From JAGTVG01 sp963699805 (lineage in GTDB: Bacteria > Bacteroidota > Bacteroidia > Cytophagales > Cyclobacteriaceae), in assembly GCA_963699805.1 (NCBI GenBank), contig CAVOVH010000002.1:186001-250000 (forward strand): a stretch of DNA of 64,000 nt, in the 5' to 3' direction. Positions 53,572 through 62,263 of this stretch are shown here, in pieces. A program made the translations under genes and the position numbers. Under the pieces are notes generated by a model. The model was not told the DNA's origin and did not search any database. It saw nothing but the letters and a program-made list of their open reading frames with translations. Within the stretch, counting starts at the first letter, position 1; each line of letters opens with the position of its first letter.

Positions 53572-55140
53572 ATGAAAAAGAAAATATTTCCCCCGGTCGA
53601 ATATTCAGGTAGGATCGGCAGGCGGAAATTTATTTCCACCTGTGGTGCATGTACTGCCTGTCTGGCAACCTGGCCATTCACCAAACTCAATGCTACTCCT
53701 GATCAAAGTAATGCAATGAAAACACGTATACGGATCGTATATTCCCTGCATGCCGAAAAACAGGCCCAACCTGATTGGCCGAATATCGGATTTGATTTTG
53801 GCCCTTTTATGCAGCAGGTCAATTCGGCGCTTGAAAGAAAATTGCCAGGTTATGAATTCCTTCCATCCATGGCCAGTAGGCCTGATGAAGCTGCCAATAT
53901 CCTGAAGGCGGATGCTTCCGAAAACATTAACGGGTACCTGGTATATCAGTTGAATTGCTGGAACCAGGTGGTACAAACGCTGGCAGGATCCGGAAAGCCT
54001 ATATTGTACGCAGATTTTCAATACGGTGGAAGCGGAGGATTCCTTGTTTATAATGCAAATTTTATGAGGAATCCAGCTTCGAATATCGGATTTGTGTCCT
54101 CATCTGATTTGAATGACCTGATTGAGGCGGTAAAATGTTTTGAAATTTTGGGGAAGGGTGGAACGATTGCCGATTTTGTGATGGCCACTGAAAAAGTACG
54201 TTTAAAAAATACTCCTCAAGCAGGGGATCTTCATTGTTTGCCAGATCCTGTAAATCTTTTATCCACCTCGACTTGTATTCAAGAATTAAATAAATCAAAG
54301 ATTCTTGTTGTCAGGGATACCGAATCGGCTGCTATGAAGCCCTTTATGAATATGCCTGTGGAACAAATCCCATTTTCGGTGCTTAACCAGGCGTATAATG
54401 AGGCGGACCGTGATGAAGCCCAGGACATCGCGAAAGGGTGGATTTCCAGGGCAATTGAGGTGAAAGATGTCCCAGCTGAAACTATTGAAGATTCAGCCGC
54501 CATGTATCTCGGTATGAAATCCATATTAAAGAATTACAGCGCAAAAGCAATTACCGTAAATTGCCTGGGTGGATTTTATGGCAGACATATCCAGGCCTAT
54601 CCTTGCCTGGGTTTTCATCAATTGAACAACGAAGGGCTGGTGGGCGCCTGTGAAGCTGATCTAGAATCAACCGCTACGATGTTGGCCATCACCACCCTGA
54701 CACAGGGCCGTCCTGGATACATTTCTGATCCGGTGATCGACACTTCCAAACGGCAGATTATCTATGCCCATTGTGTGGCATCCAATAACGTTTTTGGTGC
54801 TGAGGGGAATTCGAATCCCTATCTTATTATGAGTCATTCGGAAGACCGGCAGGGGGCTTCAATACGATCCATTTTACCTGTAGGATATATGACAACCACC
54901 CTGAAAGTGAACAATGACAGGAAAGAGATCATTTTTCATCGAGCCAAGGCAATGGAAAACGATCCGGATGATCGGGCCTGTCGTACGAAATTGTGTGCGG
55001 AACCAATTGGAGACCTGGAGAAACTATTTGCATTCTGGGATCAATGGGGCTGGCATCGGGTCACCTTCTATGGAGATCTGAAAGAACCTGTCTATGACCT
55101 GGCCGACGCGCTGGGTTATACGATCGTGGAGGAGGCTTAA
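53572..55140 (+). CDS. Tat-exported protein resembling L-fucose/L-arabinose isomerases
   Basis: The protein has 522 residues. The N-terminus carries a twin-arginine motif ('GRRKFISTCGACTACLATW'), predicting folded export. The body resembles sugar isomerases of the fucose/arabinose type. An N-terminal Rossmann-like part ('INGYLVYQLNCWNQVVQTLAG') is followed by a C-terminal half with 'ACEADLESTATMLAI', where Glu and Asp are likely metal ligands, and 'IYAHCVASNNVFG'. The segment 'YLIMSHSEDRQGASIRSILP' follows. Typical FucI/AraA enzymes are cytoplasmic, so export is unusual. No transporter or kinase gene is adjacent. The substrate is unknown. Confidence 0.65.
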   Translation: MKKKIFPPVEYSGRIGRRKFISTCGACTACLATWPFTKLNATPDQSNAMKTRIRIVYSLHAEKQAQPDWPNIGFDFGPFMQQVNSALERKLPGYEFLPSMASRPDEAANILKADASENINGYLVYQLNCWNQVVQTLAGSGKPILYADFQYGGSGGFLVYNANFMRNPASNIGFVSSSDLNDLIEAVKCFEILGKGGTIADFVMATEKVRLKNTPQAGDLHCLPDPVNLLSTSTCIQELNKSKILVVRDTESAAMKPFMNMPVEQIPFSVLNQAYNEADRDEAQDIAKGWISRAIEVKDVPAETIEDSAAMYLGMKSILKNYSAKAITVNCLGGFYGRHIQAYPCLGFHQLNNEGLVGACEADLESTATMLAITTLTQGRPGYISDPVIDTSKRQIIYAHCVASNNVFGAEGNSNPYLIMSHSEDRQGASIRSILPVGYMTTTLKVNNDRKEIIFHRAKAMENDPDDRACRTKLCAEPIGDLEKLFAFWDQWGWHRVTFYGDLKEPVYDLADALGYTIVEEA

Positions 55141-55446
55141 AAAGTATAATAACTTCTTATCAGATTTCAGGAACCCACAATGACCCAATGCAAATTGGTT
55201 TCATGTTAATTAGTGTCATATCCCTTTTACGTCATTCTCGGGGGTAATCAGGGCATGCAAGGAGTGGGAGTTCACCCTTTCTATTGCTTTGGCGGGTTAG
55301 CAGGTATCTGTATCAATCTATACAGATTCCTGACAGATCTCCTTCCGCTCGAACTTCAGGAATATCGACTCCGTGTTTACAGTCAACCTATTCAGTCCAT
55401 GTATATCATTGACCGGAACAATCCAGCTATTCTGAAGTTGAGAAAA
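55141..55446. other. Intergenic region with a doubtful short frame
   Basis: A 79-codon frame (55213-55452) runs into the convergent gene's 3' end and shows no family features. No terminator hairpin was recognised. Confidence 0.45.
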
Positions 55447-55962
55447 TTATGATTTTTTCGGATTAAAAAGATCCAGCGCCGGACAGCCTATCTCTGCCTG
55501 CTTGCAGTGATTGCATGCCAACTGACCTCGTATATATCCATTACCTGGAAAATTTAAAAGAATTAATAGAATCATCAGGATAAGGATGGGCCAGCTGAAT
55601 TTCAGGATCAGCATCACCATGCCGGCAATAAATGGGATCAGAAAAATCAGCATATCCGGAATCATATCCATCCAGGAAAAGCTTTTGCAGGTAAACATTT
55701 CTGTTTTACCCTTTTTAAAGAAAATGCCACTTAATTTTCCTTTTCCGAATGCACAAACCCGGTTAAAATAAAAACAATGTGGACAGTGCCGGGAGATCAG
55801 CCTGATTTCCAGGAAAATTCCATAGCCGATATATGCCAGCACCCAACCCCATCCGGCTGGATAAAGGATGAGTGATCCTGTCAGGTAGATGAGCAGGGTA
55901 AAAATGCCAGTTATGATTACAATTCTGGCAGGATATTGAACATATGGATGAGCTATTTCCAT
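55447..55962 (-). CDS. Membrane protein with two cysteine clusters
   Basis: The 171-residue protein has about four membrane helices in two pairs. Between them lies 'RHCPHCFYFNRVCAFGKGKLS', and at the C-terminus 'CNHCKQAEIGCPA'. The two CxxC pairs with extra Cys or His could bind zinc or an iron-sulfur centre. Similar proteins occur in several bacteria without known function. It is transcribed alone and converges on the isomerase-like gene. Confidence 0.65.
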   Translation of the reverse strand: MEIAHPYVQYPARIVIITGIFTLLIYLTGSLILYPAGWGWVLAYIGYGIFLEIRLISRHCPHCFYFNRVCAFGKGKLSGIFFKKGKTEMFTCKSFSWMDMIPDMLIFLIPFIAGMVMLILKFSWPILILMILLILLNFPGNGYIRGQLACNHCKQAEIGCPALDLFNPKKS

Positions 55963-56086
55963 TTCGCGCTTTTGTTAATTATAATTTACAGAATAATAAT
56001 CATTAGTCATAGGAAGAATTACATTTATAATACCTTTTATTTTATGAATAATTGGCAAAAAGTTTCTATGGTATCAATCATTTATC

Positions 56087-56935
56087 ATGGATCGAATCAT
56101 ACATAAATTAACAGACTGGGCTGGGAATGAACCATCGATTCGTGCAATGATCCTGGAAGGTTCCCGCGGAGGTGGTGGAAAACCGGATGAATTTTCTGAT
56201 TATGATATCAATGTATTTTTCAGTGGCGAAAATAAATTTATTTTGAAAGATGACTGGTTAGAGACATTCGATCATGTACTTGTTTTTCATAAGGAAAAAT
56301 TCAACTTTCAAGGCACCATCATTCATAGCGGTCTCGTCGTATTTAAAAACATTCCCCGCATTGATTTTTCATTCTGGCCTGTTCACCTTATGCATGAGCT
56401 GATTGTGAAGGGGCCACCTGAATCATATAAAAACGCCTATCAGGTACTCATCGATAAGGAAGGGTTATGTCAGAAATTGCCAGCGCCGTCAGGAGATGGT
56501 TTTAACCTGGTGAAACCGGGAAAAATTTAATTTCTTGAAACAGTCTATAATTTCTGGTTTGAAATGATGGCCAGTGTGAAATACTTACAGAGAGGCAGTT
56601 TGTGGTTTGTTAAATCAGTGTTTGATGGCCCGGAGAGAAGATACCTGCTTCAGATGATCCTCTGGAAGGAAGGATGTGATCAAGGAAGGAGCCGGAATGA
56701 TATACATCTTGGCGGAAAGAACCTCGAAATGAAAGCTGGCAAAATGGCATTGGACATGATCCCAGGATGTTTTTCCAATTATTCTTGCAAAGAGACCACA
56801 CAAAGCCTGATTCAAATGGCAGCTTTTTTTAAAAAACTTTCCTTGCATGTTTCGGCTGAATTAAATTATACGCTACCCGATGAAAAAATTTCAGAAATCA
56901 AAAAATACATTTACCAACGAATTAAAAGGATATAG
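56087..56935 (+). pseudogene. Aminoglycoside 6-adenylyltransferase-like gene interrupted by an in-frame stop
   Basis: Two frames in the same phase (56087-56530 and 56564-56935) together make one protein of about 282 codons, the length of AadK/AadE-type 6-adenylyltransferases. The first part has the nucleotidyltransferase motif 'LEGSRGGGG...FSDYDINVFF' with the paired Asp residues. The second continues directly as 'FLETVYNFWFEMMASVKYLQRG', the family's helical core. Only a TAA at 56528-56530 separates them, so this is a nonsense mutation or a base-call error, with no frameshift. If truncated, the C-terminal substrate-binding half would be lost. Chromosomal members in Bacteroidota need not confer antibiotic resistance. 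Confidence 0.72.
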
Positions 56936-57165
56936 ACAGGTTTCGAGGAATCCAGTAACATGAATTCACCCTAACCATTTGTAGATCAAATGACCTTCAC
57001 CCTGATCGTGAAAAATTTAATGCAGATTCTTTTTCTGAAAATGGATTACTCCTTGTTTCTGAGGAACTATCTTTTTAAATTGATAAGCAGTTTTTATTGT
57101 TAGAAGACCCTAAAAGGAAATTTGCAACTTTTTTATAAGTATTTTTTTAATCTAAATATACAAGT

Positions 57166-58683
57166 ATGAAGGAATCAAAAAATTTTATGAACCGCAGGAA
57201 ATTCATCGGTTCGGCCGCAGCCACCGCTGCTACCATCACGGTGGTCCCAAGGCATGTATTGGGGGGGCGAGGATATGTTGCTCCATCCGATAAAATCACG
57301 GTTGCCAATATTGGTTGTGGTACGCAGGGATTGAGGGAAATGCCGGATATGTTACAAAATCCTGAAATTCAGGTAGTGGCCGTATGCGATGCAAATAAAT
57401 TTACGACCAATTACCTGGACTGGTCACCTGACGGCATCCGTAATCTGATCCAAAGTACGTTGGAAGATCCAAATTGGGGGGCCAGTTATCCGGGGATTCC
57501 CGGAGGAAGAGATATCGGGAAAGAATTTGTCGAAAAATATTATGGCAAGAATCAACCATCGGGTCAATACAAAGGATGCAGCTCCTATGAGGATTATCGA
57601 GAACTCCTAGAAAAAGAACCGGATATCGATGCCGTTAAGATCATGACGCCAGATCATCACCATGCATATCTTGCGATAGCAGCCATGAAAAAGGGGAAGC
57701 ATGTGATCACCCATAAACCCATCGCCAACCGGATGTCAGAAGGCAGACTGGCCATTGAGACTGCTAAAGAATCAAAAGTGAAAACCCACTTGCTGGCCTG
57801 GAGTGAAAGGCCAGAATATGATCTGATCCTTAAATGGATCAATGATGGAGTGATTGGTAATCTGAAGGAGATCCATAACTGGTCTTACCGGCCTGTATGG
57901 GAACAATGGCCAAAAAGACCTACGGATACGCCGCCGATACCTGATGGTTTCAATTGGAAATTATGGCTGGGACCTGTTCCGGATATGCCTTATCACCCTC
58001 ATTATACATTTAATGTATTTCGCGGATGGTACGATTTTGGTGGCGGGAGTATTGCGGATATGGGCCATTATAGCTTGTTTCCACTATTCCTGACCTTTGG
58101 CATTGATATTCCTCCCGTCAGTGCAAAAGCATATGGAACCACCCATCGGTATGTGGATGGAAATACCTATAAATGGTTAGAAAATGATGTTTCATTTCCA
58201 GAATCAAGCCTGATCCAGATACAGTTCCCAAAACAGAAAAACCTACCTCCATTTGATGTGTTCTGGTATGATGGTGGGATGAAACCCTTTATCCCTGAAG
58301 AAATGGAAGAAGATAACAGGGATATGCCGGAGGAAGGGATGATGTTTGTCGGAGATAAAGGGAAAATTTTGGCGGGATTCCGTGGTGAAAAGCCTGAGAT
58401 CATTCCATCCAGGCTGATGAAGGCCTACCAAGGAGAAAAAGAACTTCCGGATAGAGAACGGGAGCGTCGTTCCAATACCTGGGCCGAAGCGATCAAAGAG
58501 GACAAGGAATCTCCGGGCAGCTTTAAATATGCCGGAACGGTCACGGAGGCCATCAACCTGGCTGCAGTCGCTTTAAGAGCAAAGAAAAAGGTGGAATATG
58601 ACTCCAAAAATATGAAGATCACCAATGATGAGGCGGCCAACAAATTCCTGACCCGGGACTACAGAAAAGGCTGGGAACTATAA
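57166..58683 (+). CDS. Gfo/Idh/MocA-family oxidoreductase, Tat-exported
   Basis: The 505-residue protein has a twin-arginine signal ('MNRRKFIGSAAATAATITVV') and then a Rossmann domain with 'VANIGCGTQGLREMPD' and 'VVAVCDANK' for NAD(P) binding. The catalytic lysine motif reads 'ITHKPIANRMSEG', with His in place of the common Glu. The C-terminal half is the substrate-binding domain with 'GWYDFGGGSIADMGHY'. Many such exported dehydrogenases carry their own bound cofactor. The next gene starts four bases after its stop and is also Tat-type, so the two probably act in one sugar-oxidation route. Confidence 0.9.
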   Translation: MKESKNFMNRRKFIGSAAATAATITVVPRHVLGGRGYVAPSDKITVANIGCGTQGLREMPDMLQNPEIQVVAVCDANKFTTNYLDWSPDGIRNLIQSTLEDPNWGASYPGIPGGRDIGKEFVEKYYGKNQPSGQYKGCSSYEDYRELLEKEPDIDAVKIMTPDHHHAYLAIAAMKKGKHVITHKPIANRMSEGRLAIETAKESKVKTHLLAWSERPEYDLILKWINDGVIGNLKEIHNWSYRPVWEQWPKRPTDTPPIPDGFNWKLWLGPVPDMPYHPHYTFNVFRGWYDFGGGSIADMGHYSLFPLFLTFGIDIPPVSAKAYGTTHRYVDGNTYKWLENDVSFPESSLIQIQFPKQKNLPPFDVFWYDGGMKPFIPEEMEEDNRDMPEEGMMFVGDKGKILAGFRGEKPEIIPSRLMKAYQGEKELPDRERERRSNTWAEAIKEDKESPGSFKYAGTVTEAINLAAVALRAKKKVEYDSKNMKITNDEAANKFLTRDYRKGWEL

Positions 58684-58687
58684 TTCA

Positions 58688-59581
58688 ATGAATGCAATGA
58701 ATCATAAAAAAAATCAATATTCAAGAAGAGACTTTATTGAAAAATCGGTCTTACTGGGTGCAGCCGGAATGGTTGCACCTGTTTTAAACATAAAATCCAA
58801 AGCCATGGCTACACCGCGAATGACGCACGATGACATTTCACTTGCCCAATGGGCGCTGGTTCAGGAAATCAGGGATGGAAAATGGAAAAATCTTGATTTT
58901 CCCAGAATTGCAAGAGAAGATTTCGGTCTGAATGGGATTGAATTTGTCAATACCCTGTTTGAGGTCCCAACAGTTGATTACCTGAACCAGTTGAAAAAGA
59001 ATGCAGATGATCAGGGAGTAAAAATGGTTTTGATCATGATTGATGCGGAAGGGGATGGTTGTGAAGCCACGCCGGAATTGAGAAAACAATTTGTGATCAA
59101 TCACCGGAAATGGATCGACATCGCACATTATCTGGGATGTAAAGCCATCCGGACCAATTGCCGGGGGCCCCAGGATGTAGATAAGGATGAAGCACTGAAA
59201 TGGGCAGCCGAATCATATAACATGTTACTGGAATATGCCATGCAGGCAGAAATCAGTGTCTGTATCGAGAATCACGGGGGGGTATCCAATGATACCGATT
59301 GGATGGTGGCTTTGATGAAGGAAGTAAACAATCTTTACTTCGGCACCTATCCTGACTGGCGAGGCCCATCGGATAATTTCGATAATGTAAACTATTTAGA
59401 AAAAATGCTGCCCTGGGCAGTAGGGATGTCCTATAGGAACCAGCCTACGGAAGAATTGACGGCAAAAATGATCAAAATGAGCAAGGATGGAGGCTATAGA
59501 GGCTGGTATGGGATCGAATCCAGTGGGCGGGAAGCCATCATGCAGGGGAAGGAGTTATTGAAGAAGTATCTGGAGATATAG
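58688..59581 (+). CDS. Sugar phosphate isomerase/epimerase-type TIM-barrel protein, Tat-exported
   Basis: The 297-residue protein has a twin-arginine signal ('YSRRDFIEKSVLLGAAGMVA') and an AP-endonuclease-2/xylose-isomerase-like barrel. Likely metal ligands are Glu in 'ISVCIENHGG', Asp in 'FGTYPDWRG' and Glu in 'WYGIESSGREA'. Such barrels act as epimerases, isomerases or lyases on sugars. It is co-transcribed with the Gfo/Idh/MocA gene (four-base gap). The pairing is typical of oxidise-then-rearrange sugar pathways, including 3-keto-glycoside processing (inference). Confidence 0.87.
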   Translation: MNAMNHKKNQYSRRDFIEKSVLLGAAGMVAPVLNIKSKAMATPRMTHDDISLAQWALVQEIRDGKWKNLDFPRIAREDFGLNGIEFVNTLFEVPTVDYLNQLKKNADDQGVKMVLIMIDAEGDGCEATPELRKQFVINHRKWIDIAHYLGCKAIRTNCRGPQDVDKDEALKWAAESYNMLLEYAMQAEISVCIENHGGVSNDTDWMVALMKEVNNLYFGTYPDWRGPSDNFDNVNYLEKMLPWAVGMSYRNQPTEELTAKMIKMSKDGGYRGWYGIESSGREAIMQGKELLKKYLEI

Positions 59582-59661
59582 TTTCCTGCCAGGACTAATC
59601 ATGCAGCTATTTAAACTTTACATTGGATAATTCGAGCTGGATCCCAGTACTGAATGGAAAT

Positions 59662-59697
59662 AAGCGATGACATCCCTATATAGGGATGTCATCGCTT
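59662..59697. repeat. REP palindrome, copy 3 (distant)
   Basis: A perfect even palindrome has 18-base arms centred between 59679 and 59680. It keeps GATGACATCCCT / AGGGATGTCATC but differs from copies 1 and 2 in the centre (ATAT) and in the outer pairs (AAGC/GCTT), all still complementary. It sits between the convergent TIM-barrel and ABC permease genes, where it may also act as a bidirectional terminator. Confidence 0.85.
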
Positions 59698-59707
59698 TTA
59701 TTTAAGG

Positions 59708-62155
59708 CTATTCATTTCTCAGCGACTCCACCGGATTGGCTTTGGCCGCCCGGAAGGATTGATAACTTACGGTACCCCAGGCGATCAGCAGGGCTGCAAA
59801 TCCAGAAAGCAGGAAGGGCCAGAAACCAATATCGGTTTTATAGGCAAAAACTTCAAGCCATTTATACATCACATACCAAGATACAGGGCTGGAAATAAAG
59901 AATGCGAGGATGACAAGCTTCGTATATTGCATGTTGAGCATTCTAATCAAATTGAACGTAGTTGCGCCCATGGTCTTTCTGATACCGATTTCTTTGGTGC
60001 GTTGCTCCGCAGTATAGGATGCCAGACCAAAAAGTCCGAGACAGGCGACAACAATGGCAAGAATGGTAAATATCGAAAAGATGGTTCCCAACCGTTCTTC
60101 TTTATTGAACGTCTGCTCATACTTTTCATCCAGGAAACTATAATCGAACGGTAGTTCGGGAACAATTTCTTTCCAGATTTTTCTGATGGAAGGCAAAGCC
60201 TCCCTGGGATCACCGGGTTTTATCCTGACAGCGAGTAAACCTGTTCGATCGTAAAGTAAAAGTGAAAGTGGCCGGATCTCGGAATGAAGGCTCTGATAAT
60301 TGTAATCTGAAACCACACCGATCACTTCATAAGTATTCCGGTTATTGCCTAGTTGGGAATTGATCATCTCAATTTTTTTCCCAATGGCGTATTTCCCCCC
60401 GTCTTCTCCCCATCCAAATGTATGGGCTGCCGCCTCATTGATCACAATTGCGGAGGAGTCGGAGGGGAAATCCCTTGAATAAAATCTTCCATGTTTGATC
60501 TTAAGTTGAAGGGTTTCCTGATAGTCATAATCGACCATGGAATAGGAAACTGCATGATCTGATTCATTCTCCCCTTCCGCTTTCTGTGCATTGGAGGGGT
60601 ATCCATCTGAGGGTAAACGATTGGTATAACAGGCAGAAATTACCTGTGGGATCTTTAAAATTTCATGTTTTAACACGTCCTTATTTTCACCAACATCCCA
60701 AGCATTATTCAGAATAATGACATTTTCCTTATCAAATCCAAGGTTCCTGTTCTGTAAATATTTTAATTGTTTATAAACGGTAACGGTACATACAACCAGT
60801 CCGATGGATATCATAAACTGGAGGATGACGAGGCTGTTTCGAAACCATGACTTCTGCGAACCCGAATGGAGCTTGCCTGATAATACCGATCCGGGAGAAT
60901 ATCTTGTAAGATAAAAAGCAGGGTAGCTCCCTGCGATTAATGTGATCAGAACAGCCAGAGTAACAATCATAACCAGGAGCCAAGGCTGAGAAAAGATATT
61001 GAAGGACAGGTTCTTTTCGGCAATTACATTAAATGGACCTCTGAAAGCTTCGGTCAAGCCAAGGGCAAGGAGCATGGCGATGACAATATGCAAAAAAGAT
61101 TCCATTAGAAATTGTTGGATCAATCCACTATTGACAGAGCCCAGTGTTTTTCTGATACCCACTTCTTTTGCTCGCTGGACAGATCTTGCGGTTGAAAGAT
61201 TCATAAAATTGATGCAGGCGATCAATAAAATGAACATCGCTACGGCACTGAAAATATAAATATATTGAATGTCACTGTTTGCTCGAAATTCAGATATGAG
61301 ATTGGAATGAAGATGTATATCCTGGATCGGTTGTAAGAAAAACCTGAAATTTTCATCTATGTTGTCCTCTGTAAAGTTCCTTCCCGGATAATTCATATAG
61401 GCAACCACTTGAGGGACAACATACTGCATGACCAGATCACGAAATTTATTATCTAAACTTTTGGGATTGGTCCCTGGGATTAATTTCAGATAAGTATAGT
61501 AGCTCATATTGATCCAGATAGGGCTCAGCGCATCCTGGAAAGTCGACATGGATACCAGCATATCAAAATCCAGATGAGAATTATCGGGAACATTCTCCAT
61601 GATACCTGTAACCATGTAGGTGTCGACATCGGATTTTAAAAGTTGACCGATCACCCTACCTTCCTCGAGGGCTTCGCTGCCAAAATATTTGAGGGCACTA
61701 TTTTCTGTCAATACCAGCGAAAAAGGATCTTTTAATACTTCCGCGGGATTTCCTTCAATCAACGAATAGCCTAGCACATCAAAGAAAGTTGAATCAGCAT
61801 ATAAAACATTGACTTCTTTGTACAATTCATTATCGTGATTAAATATCAGGGCTGTACCATGAAGACGGGTGACCGCTTCTACCTCAGGAATATGATTTTT
61901 CAATCCTTCTGCCAGAGGCGCCCCTGTCACCGCCATGGATAATACTTCATTTTCTCCCATCTTTCCTTCCGCAGCAACGCGATAGATCCTTTTAGAATCC
62001 GGATGAAAATCATCATAGCTGAGTTCATCGACAATATAAAGTAAAATGAGAAAACTTGCGGCTATCCCAATGGCGAGACCCAGGATATTTAAAATAGAAT
62101 ATATTCGATCTTTGAGAAGATGTCTGATCGCTATTTTGAGATGATTTTTAAACAT
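59708..62155 (-). CDS. MacB/FtsX-type ABC transporter permease
   Basis: The 815-residue protein has a fused double-permease layout. A first membrane helix ('ILNILGLAIGIAASFLILL') and a periplasmic MacB-type domain are followed by a three-helix FtsX domain ('RAKEVGIRKTLGSVNSGLI'). A second periplasmic domain and a final FtsX block ('RTKEIGIRKTMGATTFNLI') complete it. Bacteroidota carry many of these without an adjacent ATPase gene; they are linked to export of lipoproteins, peptides or stress ligands. The end 'AAKANPVESLRNE' is identical in the next gene upstream, showing tandem duplication. Confidence 0.92.
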   Translation of the reverse strand: MFKNHLKIAIRHLLKDRIYSILNILGLAIGIAASFLILLYIVDELSYDDFHPDSKRIYRVAAEGKMGENEVLSMAVTGAPLAEGLKNHIPEVEAVTRLHGTALIFNHDNELYKEVNVLYADSTFFDVLGYSLIEGNPAEVLKDPFSLVLTENSALKYFGSEALEEGRVIGQLLKSDVDTYMVTGIMENVPDNSHLDFDMLVSMSTFQDALSPIWINMSYYTYLKLIPGTNPKSLDNKFRDLVMQYVVPQVVAYMNYPGRNFTEDNIDENFRFFLQPIQDIHLHSNLISEFRANSDIQYIYIFSAVAMFILLIACINFMNLSTARSVQRAKEVGIRKTLGSVNSGLIQQFLMESFLHIVIAMLLALGLTEAFRGPFNVIAEKNLSFNIFSQPWLLVMIVTLAVLITLIAGSYPAFYLTRYSPGSVLSGKLHSGSQKSWFRNSLVILQFMISIGLVVCTVTVYKQLKYLQNRNLGFDKENVIILNNAWDVGENKDVLKHEILKIPQVISACYTNRLPSDGYPSNAQKAEGENESDHAVSYSMVDYDYQETLQLKIKHGRFYSRDFPSDSSAIVINEAAAHTFGWGEDGGKYAIGKKIEMINSQLGNNRNTYEVIGVVSDYNYQSLHSEIRPLSLLLYDRTGLLAVRIKPGDPREALPSIRKIWKEIVPELPFDYSFLDEKYEQTFNKEERLGTIFSIFTILAIVVACLGLFGLASYTAEQRTKEIGIRKTMGATTFNLIRMLNMQYTKLVILAFFISSPVSWYVMYKWLEVFAYKTDIGFWPFLLSGFAALLIAWGTVSYQSFRAAKANPVESLRNE

Positions 62156-62263
62156 TTTATTGATTTTAGACTCCGGCTCAAGATTTCTATTTTAAAAATT
62201 TGGAGTGCTTAGCAACACAGATATTAAATTCCCAGAGAATTATCATGGAATATTTGATTAAGA

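Noticed and set aside
55213..55452. 79-codon frame after the isomerase-like gene
   Set aside because: It has no homology features and runs into the convergent gene's 3' end.
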